From positions 7,501 through 71,500 of the forward strand of contig NW_025541372.1 in the NCBI RefSeq assembly GCF_017591435.1: a DNA stretch of 64,000 nucleotides. Direction: 5' to 3'. The position numbers were made by a program, and so were the translations under genes. Under the pieces are notes generated by a model. That model was given only the letters and a program-made list of their open reading frames with translations, was not told the DNA's origin and made no database searches. The number at the start of each line of letters is the position of its first letter. The first letter of the stretch is position 1. Shown here piece after piece: positions 40,426 through 54,160 of this stretch. Origin of the DNA: Portunus trituberculatus. Lineage: Eukaryota; Arthropoda; Malacostraca; Decapoda; Portunidae.

Positions 40426-40925
40426 NNNNNNNNNNNNNNNNNNNNNNNNNNNNNNNNNNNNNNNNNNNNNNNNNNNNNNNNNNNNNNNNNNNNNNNNNNN
40501 NNNNNNNNNNNNNNNNNNNNNNNNNNNNNNNNNNNNNNNNNNNNNNNNNNNNNNNNNNNNNNNNNNNNNNNNNNNNNNNNNNNNNNNNNNNNNNNNNNNN
40601 NNNNNNNNNNNNNNNNNNNNNNNNNNNNNNNNNNNNNNNNNNNNNNNNNNNNNNNNNNNNNNNNNNNNNNNNNNNNNNNNNNNNNNNNNNNNNNNNNNNN
40701 NNNNNNNNNNNNNNNNNNNNNNNNNNNNNNNNNNNNNNNNNNNNNNNNNNNNNNNNNNNNNNNNNNNNNNNNNNNNNNNNNNNNNNNNNNNNNNNNNNNN
40801 NNNNNNNNNNNNNNNNNNNNNNNNNNNNNNNNNNNNNNNNNNNNNNNNNNNNNNNNNNNNNNNNNNNNNNNNNNNNNNNNNNNNNNNNNNNNNNNNNNNN
40901 NNNNNNNNNNNNNNNNNNNNNNNNN
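40426..40925. other. 500-N scaffold gap 2
   Basis: Exactly 500 undetermined bases. The next base, 40926, is the first base of homology of the 7.6-kb inverted arm. Confidence 0.98.
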
Positions 40926-41449
40926 AGCATTGCTGTGCTGCATAAATTAAGACATTTAATATCCAGTGAAGTGCTAAAACTTTGTACCGTGCACACGTCT
41001 AACCACAGCTTGTGTACCGTGAGCCAGTCTGGAGCACAGCATGAGCCACCCAGCTCACGTGCCGAGACTTGCTGCATCAAAAGATCATTCAAATTGACAG
41101 GTAGTTCTTACCTTGAACAAAACATTCAGTGTCAACAAGTCAATTTGACAATCAAAGTCACTGGAAAAGATTGCATGAAAACAATGCATCTGTCCAACAG
41201 TTCCCATGAGGTCAACTACTGGGGTGTGACACATTTTAATCCCTGCCTCGACTGTCTAACCCTGACAGTCCATTCCCCTCCCCCTCCTCCCCACCCCTCT
41301 CCTCCTTTCCTACCGTCTTGTCCTGTTTCCATCTCTCCTTCTTCCCTCACTTTGCTTCCTAATTTTTGGTTGTTTCTCTCCTCCTGTACATTGATCCTGT
41401 CTTTGTTCCAGGCATACATATTATGTTACGTAATACGTACACGTACACA

Positions 41450-41616
<167 letters not shown>

Positions 41617-44151
41617 TTATCTGCTACATTAATTACAAATGTTTTCATCAATTATCATCTTATCCTTCATTATATTGCTTGAACTTGCCACACGTCTGTC
41701 AAATCAACTCTAATATCACATCAACGTCACTTTTCTGGTCAGTGTCTCAAAGGGAATTTAATCCCTTCAGTAGTGGGAAGCACTCTTATCATGATTTTTT
41801 GGGTGTGATTACACTATTTGATTTACATTAGGAAGAGAGTATGGAGGTCAGAAGATTAATGGACAGTCTTCACTATTTTGATCCCTACATAAGTTTCTGA
41901 AGCTATATAAAATCTCCAAATAGTAAGCAGAATGAATATGGAAACGCGTCATAGCTCTGAATTGGTTAATCTTACTAAACTCACGGAGGAGAAAACTTAA
42001 ACAACAAACTTTATCGGCAGAGTTTTAATTGGAATGCACGTTACATGAGAAGCCTCTTCCTATTATAGTGCGCTACATGAGTAAGGATTGTGATTAATAA
42101 AAAGCCTGCAAGGAATACATATCATAGAGTAGATTCCATGAGAGTAGTGCAAGGTTAATAATGGAACTTCCTGGTGGTGGATCCGTTCAAGGTGGCCACT
42201 GTGCATCACTCGTGTCATGAGTGTTGATATGCTAGCTACAAGTTGATCTGAGCGCTGTTCACTGTCTATGCTTCACTGTTCGGGTTTAAGGCGTGTTTCG
42301 TGGGACTCATTGTATCTTTGAGGTCAGGTCAAGTGGAGGTCGGGAAGCTTGGCCTTTGTACCGTGGTGTTTCGTATCTTTCTATTCTGCTCTGTTCGACA
42401 AGTCCTTCCGCTGACTTTCTCTCTTCTTCCATGTTTGATACACTGTTTCCTTCTTCTCTTGTATCTTTAGACTGTCAAAAGTTACGGATGTGTTGTTTCT
42501 ATGTATGTACTTCTCGGAGCCTTGTCAGACCTACTCCTGCTGTCTCCACCAGCACACTGGCTCACTCTACCAAGCTGAGTAAAACCTTGAAAAGAAAGGC
42601 TCCTCTGTTTCCCTCTGGCCAAGCCGGCCCATGACAACCTCCACTTTATTCTCTCCTACGTGTTCTTTCGTCGCACCATCACCCGTATGCCATCCTTCCG
42701 TGCATCCAGGAAGCTCGTCTGTGGTCTGTCTCTCTTCCTCCTGCCTGGAGGGTGCGTCTCCAGCATCCTTCTCCCCACGCACTCCTCACCTCTCCTCACT
42801 GGACACACCACCTCACTGTCGCCTCTCTGCCATTGCCCCAAACATGACCTGTCAAACTATCCAAAGAAGTGGAGAAATTCATGGCTGAGAATGAGAGGAA
42901 TACAAGGACGGCCACGTGTAGCTCCGGCGGCTTCTTGTAGCTTCCTTTACTTTTGTTATGGTCGTTTGTTTTTATTGTCATTAATACTCTGTACAACTGC
43001 CTCACTCATTATCTGGTGAACAAAATCAAAATACCGATCCAATATCAAACGAATGATGTTTTTTTTTTTTTAGCTTCAAATACGTCGTGCCAAAATTTCA
43101 CACGAGTCATTGGTTTCTTGATGTATGACTGTGTTCATTAAGCGTTGGTTATTAATGTCTTACGAGAAGGGAAGAAAGTGCTTCACATACTGGAGATTTT
43201 ATCGTTTATCGCTGATGTAGAAAGTTAGAAAAATTGAATGACATTTACATTTTTCAAGGTGGGAATGTTTGTAGTCAGTCGCCTGACAACATGGCAACAT
43301 TGAGGCACCATGACTGGTCCGATCTGTGTTCTCTTTGTGTTCTGAACAATGTTTTATTTCTTAGAGTGTCTTTGTAGTTCTTGTGTGGAGCATAAATGTT
43401 GTGACAGGCTGCAACTGGTGTCTTGCGTTGGTGACTCACGAAGAAAGGAAGGCAAGGTAAGATTGGAGAGGCTCAGGTTCAGGTTCAAGTGATGGTGCGG
43501 AGGAGACTCGCCTTTGTAACAAAACTCCCTCTTGTATTTGTCTCATGCACGTACAGGGCTGTCTTGTAGTTTGTTATTGTCCTATTTTGTATTTTGTTTT
43601 ATTTTGCCAAACGTACAAGTAACTTTGAGCGGTGTTTCATACCGGGACGGCCAAGTGTAGTACGTGTGATGGCTTCTTTCAGCCTCCTTTCTTTTCTCAC
43701 GTTCTTATGCTCTTATGTTTGTTTCCTCACCTCCTCTCAAGTAACGAGGTCGACAAAGCTGGAAATGAGCACAACAAAGGACACTTTTCTACGATCAGTT
43801 TTACGCCCGTATTCACAAACGCCTTCACCTCTCACCACGACAACTCTCACTACGACAACTCTCACTACGTCCAAGGCCACAGAGACGACTAGCCGGGTTT
43901 TCAAGTTAGTTTCTCCTTTTAATAAACTAGAAATCTTGCCAATCTATCATCAGAACCATAAAAGTACTCTTAAGAACACGAGTGTCTTCAACTGGAGCCT
44001 TTGGAAGGAAGTGATGGTGGGAGAGAAAAGCGTTTCAGAATACTATATAGTTAGGACGAAGGTCGGGAGGCGAGAGTGAGGTGGCGTGGCTGTCTGGCAG
44101 AGGAGAGATGAGTGTGTGGGCAGGAGAATGCTGGAGATGGATCTACCAGAC

Positions 44152-44203
<52 letters not shown>

Positions 44204-44563
44204 ATGCACGCAATGAATGATGATGACTCGCGGGTGATGGGCGTGACAAGACAAAGGAATAAAGAAGAGAAAGTGATGCGCTGTACCAACTCGACGGACA
44301 CTAAGCCAGGAAGGAGTATTAATTCTGCAATACTCTCAGTTAAGCTCCGTGTTACCTGCATGCTCTGTTGTTCACCGGAAAGTTTACTTCTTTATTTTCT
44401 TGCATTTTTTTCCTTTGCTTGAAAAAAAAAAATAGTAAGTACTATTGTTTCACATTAATCTTCATGTAATTCCTCTAATGGCACAAACTTATTGTTGGGT
44501 CTGTGTACAAAATGTGTATAAAGTTATGTGCTTTGTTAATGTATTTGATTGTGCGGGCGATTG

Positions 44564-44808
<245 letters not shown>

Positions 44809-47800
44809 TGGGCGTGAGGTGATCATATGTGGGCAGCGAGCGTGACATTGTGGTGGTGGTGTGTCCCGCGGGGTAACGCTGCGACATATTGTTTGGCACC
44901 ATATTCGTCTACAACGTTTGTTTTGTGTTGTTTGTGTTTGATTGTGTTAGTTGTGCAGCTCAGGAAAGATAAGTTAACCTGCTCTTCTTTTGTTGTGTGT
45001 GTCCGTCATGATGATCGTTTGCAGTGTTACCAAAGGGCGACCAGAAAGGGCAGTGTTGTAATTTAGGTCGTCATTGCTTTGAGTTGCAGAACAAATAAGT
45101 CTCTTTGTATGATATCAGTCGTGGTAAGTAAGTGGATATTGATTTGTGGTGAGATGCCCTTCCATGGAGGAGGCAGTAGAACCCTGCCCAAACGATAATT
45201 ACTCCCAGCGAGGTCTAATAGCACTGGTTCAGGGGGTGCTGGGAACCTTCCTTAAAGCCAGCTGTGACCTCACTCAACGTTTCCCTTTGTCTCACAACAC
45301 AAGGGGGCAGTCACAGCCTGCCCTCTAAACACCACTTTCTTTCTTCACACAAAACTACATGCACTACCGACATATACATTCTTCACCAAAAATAATAATA
45401 AAAAAAAGATAACTTATGTTGTCATCTTGGGATTCTCTCCCCAAGTATCATTTGTTCACCTTGTTTAGGGACTGGCAGCTCAGTGGGCCTTTTTTTTTAA
45501 CCACAAATTTTGTTGCCCTTGGCCGGATTTCCCTCTTTCATAAAAACAAACCTAGGCAGCTTATCCAGTCAAAGATCACAACATTTTTACTCACCTGGTG
45601 TTGTAAGGTGTACATTCTGAAACACTTGAGGCGGCACCTCCACTACTTTACAAAGGCTGTACTTGAAGTGACGCAGGTTTTTAAGAGTGTCGTTATGGTC
45701 TAAGTACAGATTAACGTGTCTACATTATGAATAGGAGAAACACTCTTGAGAACCTGAACAACCATCTCCGTTTGACGTCTACAACAAAATTCTAAAGACA
45801 TCCTACCCAGACCCTCATTCTTACCTGCTCTGGACCTTCGCGAAGCCAGCCAGGAATTAGAATTACAGAATAGCAACCTCCGAGTGGTGATGGAAGGAAG
45901 AAGGAAGGCCAATGAGAAAACTGGATGGAAATAGGATCAGAACTTCTGTTAGGGAGAGGGAAGGAAAGGAGAGAGAGTGGGAGATGCTGGGAAGTGTAGG
46001 ACGGTGTGTACCAGGGGTGTTGGCGGTAGTGGCGGCGGTGCAGCGTGCGAAATTTTTCCTCCACGTATGCGAAAATATCTCGTGGGTTCCACAGCCCTCT
46101 GTTATCTTTGCTTAAGCTGGTGGATAGAAGGATCTATGGAGCTGACATCCTAGCCAGAGTAAGCATGATCATCAATTGTCATTATGAGCGTGTAGTCTTA
46201 TAATGTACTATTTATCCAATGTTTGAAGCCTCCAAATAGCTCCGACAGGCACAGTTCCGCACGACACCAACATTCCATCACGCACTTTAATATTTGTAAT
46301 AAATACAGCGAGTTCAACATTTCTTTTGGTATGTTAGATAAAGGGTGTTTTATGCTGCTCCAGGCAAATTGTCAGTGAGAAATGTACTCAACTTACTAAT
46401 TTATTGGCGTAGTCGATCCGAGCAAAGCTGATTAAACATGCTCGAGTCACAAGGCCCTCGCACTTCCATATTTTATAAAAACTAGGCTACAAAACAAATT
46501 TATTTGGAAATATTTCGGCAGAAGAATGAATATATCATATTGACACAAAATCTCGACATTCTTGGTGCAGTAATATTAACATGTGAAGTGAAGGAAGTTG
46601 ATGCCTTGCTTCCTTGCAATCTTGAGAAGCGTCCCTCCGCGAGATTAGCCAATTATACGTAGGTGCTGTCACTGTCAGCTGTATCTAATGATAACTGTTT
46701 TCACTTCCGAGTTTGTAACCAGTGGATGGTTAAAGGATGACTCTACCTGTTCACCATCAACATGCCTCACTCCCATGGGTCTATCCTCCCCCATCCATGC
46801 ATTATACCTTCTCAACAAGCAAATTTTCTCTAATTTCCATTTCTAAAAGAATTCATATATAATTCTTCAGTGTGCTGTTGCTATTGTTAATTGTTTGCTT
46901 TAATAAAATACACCACATTAATGACCTTCTTGACAATAACACTGCTATTTTTGCAATAACACAAACATGGCTTGCTTCTTGTATTCCCAACCCTTGTTAA
47001 TATCCACAGTTATGTATTAGACACAACTGATACTACACCATTAGTTATGAAGCATGAAACACTGACTGGTAATAAATTCCTCACAGTTTTGTTTTGTTAC
47101 TCATTATATTCATCAGTGGTCCCATTTCAACTTTCAACCGTGCACTGTTCCCAGGTAACCATTAATTTCTACCTGAAATATGTTGTTTGCCAAGCTATCC
47201 AGTTGTACATCCATCCATTCACCCATCTAGTCAACCTATCTACCTTTGCACTCACTCACCCACTTGCCATTCATTCAGCCACCTGCTTATCCACATATCT
47301 TGCCATCGCTCGAACTTACTGTCCACTTACTCTTCTACTGGCTCACTCATCCACCCGCGTACCTATACATGTATCCACCTATTTACCTATACAAGTACTT
47401 TCCTTCTTACATACAATATCTTTACCTGTATTGTTTATTTAGCCAGCCAGACACTGTGCTAAGAAATCAAGCAACGTTTTACACTTTCTTTTATTGTCTT
47501 TTGTGTCTTCCCTCAATCTGAAGTCCTCTGATCTGCTGACAGTCTTTTTCTTAGGGGTCATCAAACACATCACCCTTTTTTCAGAGTGTTGGGTCCTCTC
47601 CGCTCTCTTCACTCAGACTCACTTCAAGCAAGCGTGTCTTCTTTCACTGCATCTGTAAAGCCTCTCTCCAGTTAGTCGCCTTTTCTCCTGTCAAATGCGC
47701 ACATCCACTCCCAGCGTTCTTTTCTCCAGGGTTTCAAGGCAGTTTATCTTAAGACTTCAGACACGTAAAAATCGTTAGAAAAGTCAATTTCAGTTTTCGA

Positions 47801-48123
47801 CATTATAGTATATCTAGATGCATTGGCGTTGCCAGACGCGTGTTTATTTTGGATTTTGCGAACATTTAAATGCCCAGCGGGGAATTTAAATGGATCAGCT
47901 GACTGGGAGTGTTGCCATATCATATAGTGAAAAATTTCTTTTTTTTTTTTTTTTTTTTCGTTTTGTTTCTTGCTGTATAGAAACCCAAAGTTATTCTGGT
48001 TGGTGTACGATACGTTGGGCTTGTCTGAGAGTGAGGGACGCTGGCTTGACCGTGATCCGTGAGGGAGGTACACGCATGTGACGCTTGTGATTACATTGTA
48101 TTTCTCGTGTTATTTACCTACAA

Positions 48124-48496
48124 AATGCCTAAATTATCGCGTACAAGACTAAACAGACGTGCGAGCATGTCCAGGATTGCTTCTATCTACAATCCACTGA
48201 AAGCAAACGAGAGGAGAGAAGTGAGGAGAGAATCGAGTCTCCTTCCACCACCACCACCACCACCAGCTGTTGCTTCCTCGTCCAGTTCCAGCAATAGTTT
48301 CTTGGACAATGTTGAATCTGAGAGTTCTGGTGCATTGAGGAAGAGGCTAGTAGCTAATAAACTACCTGTTCTAACACCAACAAGTCGTGAAAGTGGAATA
48401 ATAAGCATCAGTTCTCTTAATGATATTGCCAGCAAAATCATTGAGAGAACTGATGCTTCAGTACACACACTACACTTGGTTTTGCTGGCAATATAA
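48124..48496 (+). CDS. Short basic/Ser/Pro-rich hypothetical ORF
   Basis: The Met at 48124 begins MPKLSRTRLNRRASMSRIAS and the 124-codon frame ends at a stop at 48496. It has a basic N-terminus, a poly-Pro run, a poly-Ser run, then SFLDNVESESSGALRKRLV. I do not recognise a family. The same text appears twice more in the palindromic unit at 27268-27966, where the arms differ by small indels. The frame is also open upstream to 48059, but MPKLSRT is the start common to all copies. It could be a first exon, a retroposed gene piece or the ORF of an undescribed element. The BEL LTR follows 11 bp after the stop. Confidence 0.4.
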
Positions 48497-48507
48497 TTGA
48501 GAGAACT

Positions 48508-49184
48508 TGTTTCGTGTGGGAACTTAAATGGGCCACGAGCGGTATCAACGTTTATTGATCCAACCTGCAAATAACCCCACATTCAGTCCAAATAAACTCA
48601 ATAAATAAAGCAGCATGGAACCGCATAGCAAATTCCCAAATACATATAAATCCTATCAATAATAATGCAACACATGGCCAAATATATCAATCTCCAAGCA
48701 AAGTAATCATAGTACAAGGCAATAATATATTCACAACACTGCAAATCTATCCGTAGCACTTCACAGTACAAATCATCAATACATAAATAGTCACTAAAGA
48801 CACGAAAAAATAACATAGTAAACAACACTTTAATCACTCACAACATTGGCCTCCTGCAATGTCCCACCAACGTCCAGAGTACACCACTAATGTACTGACC
48901 ACCCCAGAAATGGTCAGACCACACCATCAACATCCAAAACCTGCAGTATTACAAAAAAAATAACACTTGTATCCTTGTCATCCCATTGCCAATAATCAAT
49001 CACTTCAATGCCTATCACATGTATTCTCTTAACCCAATCCTACATGCATGTACGCACCTTGCACAAATGCTAGGAAAAACCTGCCGGCGAAACAGCCCGT
49101 AGCCGGCCAAGGAGGAGGAGGAAACCACCTCACCACAGGACCCAGTGCACGTGAGTGATCAGCTGGCTTGGACTCCCCGCTAAG
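48508..49184 (-). repeat. BEL/Pao 3' LTR (long version)
   Basis: It begins TGTTTCGTGTGGGAAC on the plus strand and matches 57082-57618 through 'agctggcttgga'. It is about 140 bp longer because of a segment at 48947-49080 ('attacaaaaaaaa' to 'gaaaaacct') that the other LTR lacks, plus a short 'cagcatggaaccg' insertion. Its outer edge toward pol is hidden by the hAT insertion. Confidence 0.85.
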
Positions 49185-49787
49185 TAGAGACGGGCAGAAA
49201 CCGGTTCCGGAACCGGTTCCGGCGATTCCGTCGAGAGAACTAGGGAACCGGTTCTCTGCTTGTGGAACCGGTTCTTTGGAAGCCAATGGAACCTCTAACG
49301 CCTCGAGACTTTCCGAGAGGCTGTGGGCAAGAAAAGGCTGTGATTGGCTTTCATGGATGTTGCCATCATGCGGCTTATCATTTCCTGCGCAAATGATTGG
49401 TCGCGAGCTCGTGACGTCACAATTTTAGTGGCCACATATATACCTTCACTCTCCCCGACGCCTCAGTCGAGTCAAAGCTTTCAGGGGGGGAACCCGTGCT
49501 GTTCATCAGCACGTATATGAACTTTCGATGTAATAAAGATAAGTACTTACAAATATTTCGGCAAAAGAGTATAACATCCCCTTTACCTAAAACCAATATT
49601 ACTTTTCCGAAAATGGATTCGGTGTTTTCAGAAATTTAGCTGAAAGTGAGGTCACTACGAAAATCACGCAAAAGTTGCTGTCACCGACAATTCTTTTCCA
49701 CACTTATAACACCATTTTCGTCGTCTCACTGCCACATTTCTTTGTTTTACAATTCTTTCTATCAATAAAGAAGCGATTTAGTACGCC

Positions 49788-51616
49788 ATGGCAACTAAAA
49801 GAAGTAGGAAGGCTCCTGTATGGACCTATATGGATCAAGTTGAGCCTAACACTGTTGTTTGTCTAGTGTGTAAAGACACACTCAAGTACACCGGCGGCAC
49901 GTCATCAATGATGAAACACATACGCACTAAACACCCTTTGGAATATGCAGACCTAAAAGAAGACTCTGAACATCAAGCAACTGCTGCAGGGTTAGATACA
50001 CCATCCACATCAACAGTTCAGCCCACTCTAATGGAAGCTATAAGTAAGACACAAGTCTATAAAAAAGATTCAAACAAGAAGAAAGAATTAGACCATCTTC
50101 TCTTAAGAATGATAGTAAAGGACATGCAACCACTCACTATTGTGGAAAATGAAGGATTCACAGATTATTCACATGGTTTGAATCCACGATATGAATTGCC
50201 AAGTAGGAGAGAACTAACGAGAACACTTCTTCCACTACTGTACAAAAATGAATCAGAGAAAGTCAAGAAGGAATTATCCACTTCCAACTACATATCACTC
50301 ACAACAGATATATGGACTTCCAGACAAACCATGGGGTACATTACAGTAACAGCCCATTTCATTTCCCCAGAGTGGACTTTAAGGTCTGTCGTCTTGGCCA
50401 CGGCAAGAATGACTAACAGTCACACCAAAGAAAATATTGCAGAAGAGATAACACGCATCTGTAATGAATGGGACATATTACATAAGGTAATTGCAGTCGT
50501 GACTGATAATGCAGCTAATATGAGCGCAGCAGTAAATTTAATGAAACTTCGCCACGTCCCATGCTTTGCACACACCCTAAATTTGGTTGTGCAAGATTCT
50601 CTAAAGAACACAGACGAAGTCCAACAAGTAAAAGAAAAGGTAAAAGAATTGTGACATTTTTCCATCATAGCGTAAAAGCTTCTGATAAATTGCGACAACT
50701 TCAAGAGCAGAGCAATGTGCCAACAAAAACTGATTCAGGATGTTGAGACGAGGTGGAACTCAACATTTGACATGCTAGAGCGCTTTGAAAACCAAAGCGA
50801 ACTCATAACAACTACACTTTGCCTTCTCGGCAAAATGACATGTGTACCACCAGTGAAGAGCTTGAGCTGATTCAGAATACTGTGGTAATACTGGAACCTT
50901 TCAAGGAACTAACAAAAGAGATGTCAGCAGAGAAATTCGTTTCACTTTCGAAGGTCATACCAATTGTAAGAGGAATGCAAGCCTATATGAATGCAAGCAA
51001 CGGCAGTGAGGCTCAACAGAGGTACTCATCTAATCCTCTAGGCATTGAACTAAAGCAACAGATGTCAAAGAGATTCCCTTGCCTTGAAAGTGCTCTCTGC
51101 CTTGGAGCTGCCACTCTTTTAGACCCGCGCTTCAAAAAGATACCTTTTGCAGATAAAAGTCTTGCCAGACATACAGAAGATCGTCTGATAAACCTCATGC
51201 AAACCAAGGCATCAGATGAGGCTCCAAGTACAACAACAGCGGTACTTCCAGCAGCCCAGCAGGTTCTCGCTCAAAAGTCATGTAAAACACCCTACTGGAA
51301 CACCTTTGATACAGAGTCGGAAAAAATTGTACAGACAACCTCTCAGCTATCAACAGGACCTCGCATCGAGCTGAAGAGGTATTTCGAAGAGAACCATATT
51401 TCTAGGGATGGAGACCCGCTGGCATGGTGGAAAGAACATGATATGTATTTCCCCAAACTTAGTGACCTGGCTAAAAGATTCCTTTGCACATCAGCGTCAT
51501 CTGTTCCATCAGAGAGACTATTTTCCAAAGCAGGAGAACTCATCTCACACAGGCGAAGCAACATCAAAGATACAAACGTAAACATGATTTTGTTCCTAAA
51601 TAAAAATGCACGGTAA
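49788..51616 (+). pseudogene. hAT transposase with BED zinc finger (ZBED-like)
   Basis: The first frame (49788-50654, 288 codons) has a BED finger with C25, C28, H44 and H49. It also has an RNase H-fold core with candidate catalytic Asp 174 (TTDIWTS) and Asp 240 (VVTDNAANM), then the CFAHTLNLVV block. Frame changes near 50650, 50730 and 50825 break the middle (the QDVETRWNST block lies in the short central frame). The last frame (to 51616) has ATLLDPRFKK, then DPLAWWKEHD and SSVPSERLFSKAGEL, the hAT C-terminal dimerisation domain. Order and length are normal for Ac/ZBED-type transposases. The frameshifts argue for a dead copy, though the flanking motifs are well kept. The Met at 49788 immediately precedes the BED finger. 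Confidence 0.9.
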
Positions 51617-52602
51617 AGCTGCACTACATACTATATAAATAGCCGTGGATCAAAAAGTATTAAAATATGCAACACACATCAGTGCGTATAGCTTGTGCAA
51701 TTATGTAAATTATATGAATTGCACAAGCTATACGCAAAAGTCAAAGAAAATTAATTTCATTAATGATGACTTATACGGCTTTACATAACATTATAAGGAA
51801 AGTATACTGTGATATGGAAATGTGATTAGATTATTATTTATCATTTTTCTTTTGTTTATCAAATTACATTATACGGAACGGACTGTGATATGGAAATGTG
51901 ATTTTGTATATTACTCATAGTTTTATATTTATTTCATATTGTACTTTTATTGGAAATCTTTTGTTTGTTTGTTTTTCAAGATGTACCTATATGTATTATG
52001 TCCGAAATTCATTAATAAAGTTATTGAAATGTACTGTACTGTTTGCAATTATTCCTACACAATGTCAATGTTAATTTCACAAAATACACCTATATATGTA
52101 TTATGTACGATTCACTAATAAAGTTATTGAAATGTACTATATTGTTTGCAATTATTCCTACACAAACAACGTCAACAAGTTGAACTTGCATTGACAATGC
52201 ATGTATGGCGATTCCTCCCATTGGTACAGATAATTATTAAGTGGTATAGAACTCCGTAACTACACCAGCGGAGGCGTCACTCAAACAAACCTAAACACTT
52301 CGATCTCTCTTGTATAATAATAATGAAATAATGATAATAATAATAACAATAATAATAACTAAGAAAGAAAAAAAAAAGGGAAAAAAAAAGGTGACAGGCA
52401 CTGGCAGTGGCAGCGCTCGAGGCTCCTCCGTCAGCAGAGGAACATGAGGTATAGCATGATCGAGAAAGCAGCGGCTCCCAGCCGCTCCTGGAGTCGGCTT
52501 CCTGACAGCCAGCCTGGTGGTAAGCGTCACGCGAGAATCGTCCAGGACTAAGGCGGGAGCCGGCACCGGCTCTCTGATTTACGATTCCGTAGACAGAGAG
52601 AA
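51617..52602. other. hAT 3' non-coding region
   Basis: It includes a tandem pair of ~110-bp similar segments around 52000-52160 ('attaataaagttattgaaatgtact', 'tgtttgcaattattcctacaca'), likely part of the transposon. (TAA)n and poly-A runs lie at 52315-52390, and GC-rich CCGG clusters follow. Confidence 0.5.
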
Positions 52603-52606
52603 CCGC

Positions 52607-52649
52607 TAAGCGATCTCTTACCGGCTCCAGTGCCGGAAGAGATCGCTTA
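52607..52649. other. Stem-loop at the hAT/BEL junction
   Basis: TAAGCGATCTCTT (52607-52619) is exactly the reverse complement of 52637-52649, with an inner CCGG/CCGG pair and an 8-base loop. It overlaps the C-terminal codons of the truncated BEL pol frame. Confidence 0.75.
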
Positions 52650-53696
52650 ACGAATCAGTGTAGGAAAAAGTCCCGGGTCCATTTTTTCCAAAACAATTAA
52701 TTACTTCATCCACATACTTGAAGCACTTCAAAAGACTGGTGTCAGTGGTACGCATGCTTGGTGGAGCTTTATTACATGTTCTCCCTAACAATAAATCATT
52801 TGGAGAAAGATATGTTCCTAGGTTAATATCACAACCAGGTTTTGCCCCTATTGGTTTTTCATTAATCAAATTTGCCACTTCAAAGAAAACAGTTTGCAAC
52901 TCCCCGAACTGAAGAACTCTATCACCTATGGAATAAGCAAGCGCTCTTTTAACTGATTTTATAAGAGCTTCTGAGCACCCATTTTGCCAGGGAGCATCTG
53001 CACCTCTTGTGAATTTCAGGTCATCCTTCCTTTCCACCAAATTTTACAAGTTCATCAAAATCCAAATCCACAATACCACCAGTCAATCCTTTGTTTGCCT
53101 TGACTAACTGAGTACCTCGATCAGAATGCACTACTTTTGGAAAACCTCTCACACTGACAAATCTCCTAAATGTCCTCAAAAAATTACTTGTGTCATATCC
53201 TTCTGCAATATCCAAGTATACAGCCCTGCACACCATACATGTAAAAATTACCCCATATACCTTTAGTTCAGTTCTCCTTTTAACAGGGGCTTTGACCCAA
53301 AATGGTCCAAACAAATCCAATGATGTATTATAAAATGGAGGAGCAGGTTTAAGTCTTTCTTCTGGCAATGATCCCATACATTGTTTCGCACACCTTTTGA
53401 ATTCGTCTGCATGTGACACACCGGGACTTTACATTCTTAATCAATTTCCTGGTTCCTGGAACCCAGTACTTCCTCTGCAATTTGGACAATGTTGCTTCTA
53501 TTCCTGAATGATCTTGATTATGCAAGTGTAATATCAATAACTTAGTGAATGGATGTTCAGGCAATAGCAATACATATTCTTCTTGATTCCAGTTAGTTTT
53601 AAGCCATTTGCTTATCCTTGCTCCAACAACTATTACCCCTTTGTCATTCTGACTAGGACCCACCCAGTCTTTGATACCTTGTTTGCCAATTTTCAT
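52618..53696 (-). pseudogene. BEL/Pao integrase and C-terminal domain
   Basis: Three overlapping minus frames (53349-53696, 53021-53419, 52618-53040) hold the integrase. The zinc-binding H-H/C-C part comes first (LHLHNQDHSG, CVTCRR), then the core with NTSLDLFGPF, VHSDRGTQ and a final Glu in NGCSEALIKSV (D-D-E). The BEL-typical domain after integrase (FEVANLINEKPIG, LSPNDLLLGR) follows. Near 52690 the frame shifts, because the expected FWKKW motif is in another frame, and the domain stops short of its usual length before the hAT junction. Strand transfer activity is not expected from this copy. Confidence 0.85.
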
Positions 53697-54160
53697 CTAT
53701 ATTCCTTTGCACCTGTGTGATCAAAAACATTTCTGCCTTCAGTAATTCTTGTGCATTTGGCTCCCTGGATAACTCAAACAGTGATCTTGATTGTGACACA
53801 TTCAAAACTCTTGCAGTTACATTTATAAGTTTATCATAATCACTGAACCTGTCAATGTCAATAGCATGTGGAGCTACATTCACTTCAGCTGTAGTACATA
53901 AACTCCTTCCCTCTCTGACATAAAGTTCATCTGTTATTTCAACACTACAATGCTGACTGATGGGCCAATCCTCTTTGGGAAATCTTAAAAATTCAGGTCC
54001 TAGCTGCCAGGTAGAGTTCTCGTGGAGGAGACTGGGTCTGCATCCACGAGTACACAAATCTGCAACATTATTATCAGTGCTGACCCAATACCACTCACTA
54101 GGTTGACTTTTCTCTTGTATTTCTGCTATTCTATTTCCTACATAGGTGTTAAATCTAAAA
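53653..54160 (-). pseudogene. BEL/Pao RNase H region
   Basis: The frame 53653-54057 contains HENSTWQLGPEFLRFPKEDW and DELYVREGRS, typical of the stretch between the Pao RNase H domain and integrase. Frame breaks lie upstream near 54060-54160 (the 'ADLCTRGCRPS' junction) and downstream near 53690. Catalytic acids of RNase H cannot be placed with confidence. Confidence 0.65.

Larger units (their letters stand above)
49185..52602 (+). mobile_element. hAT-family DNA transposon
   Basis: It contains a BED-finger hAT transposase (49788-51616). The left end starts TAGAGACGGGCAG and is followed by four copies of AACCGGTT (49199, 49211, 49246, 49266), a likely subterminal binding array. The right end has GCCGG/CCGGC clusters, but no clean inverted partner of the left terminus. 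An identical 8-mer, CCGCTAAG, lies at 49177-49184 and 52603-52610, the right size for a hAT target duplication. The right boundary is therefore provisional. Confidence 0.7.
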
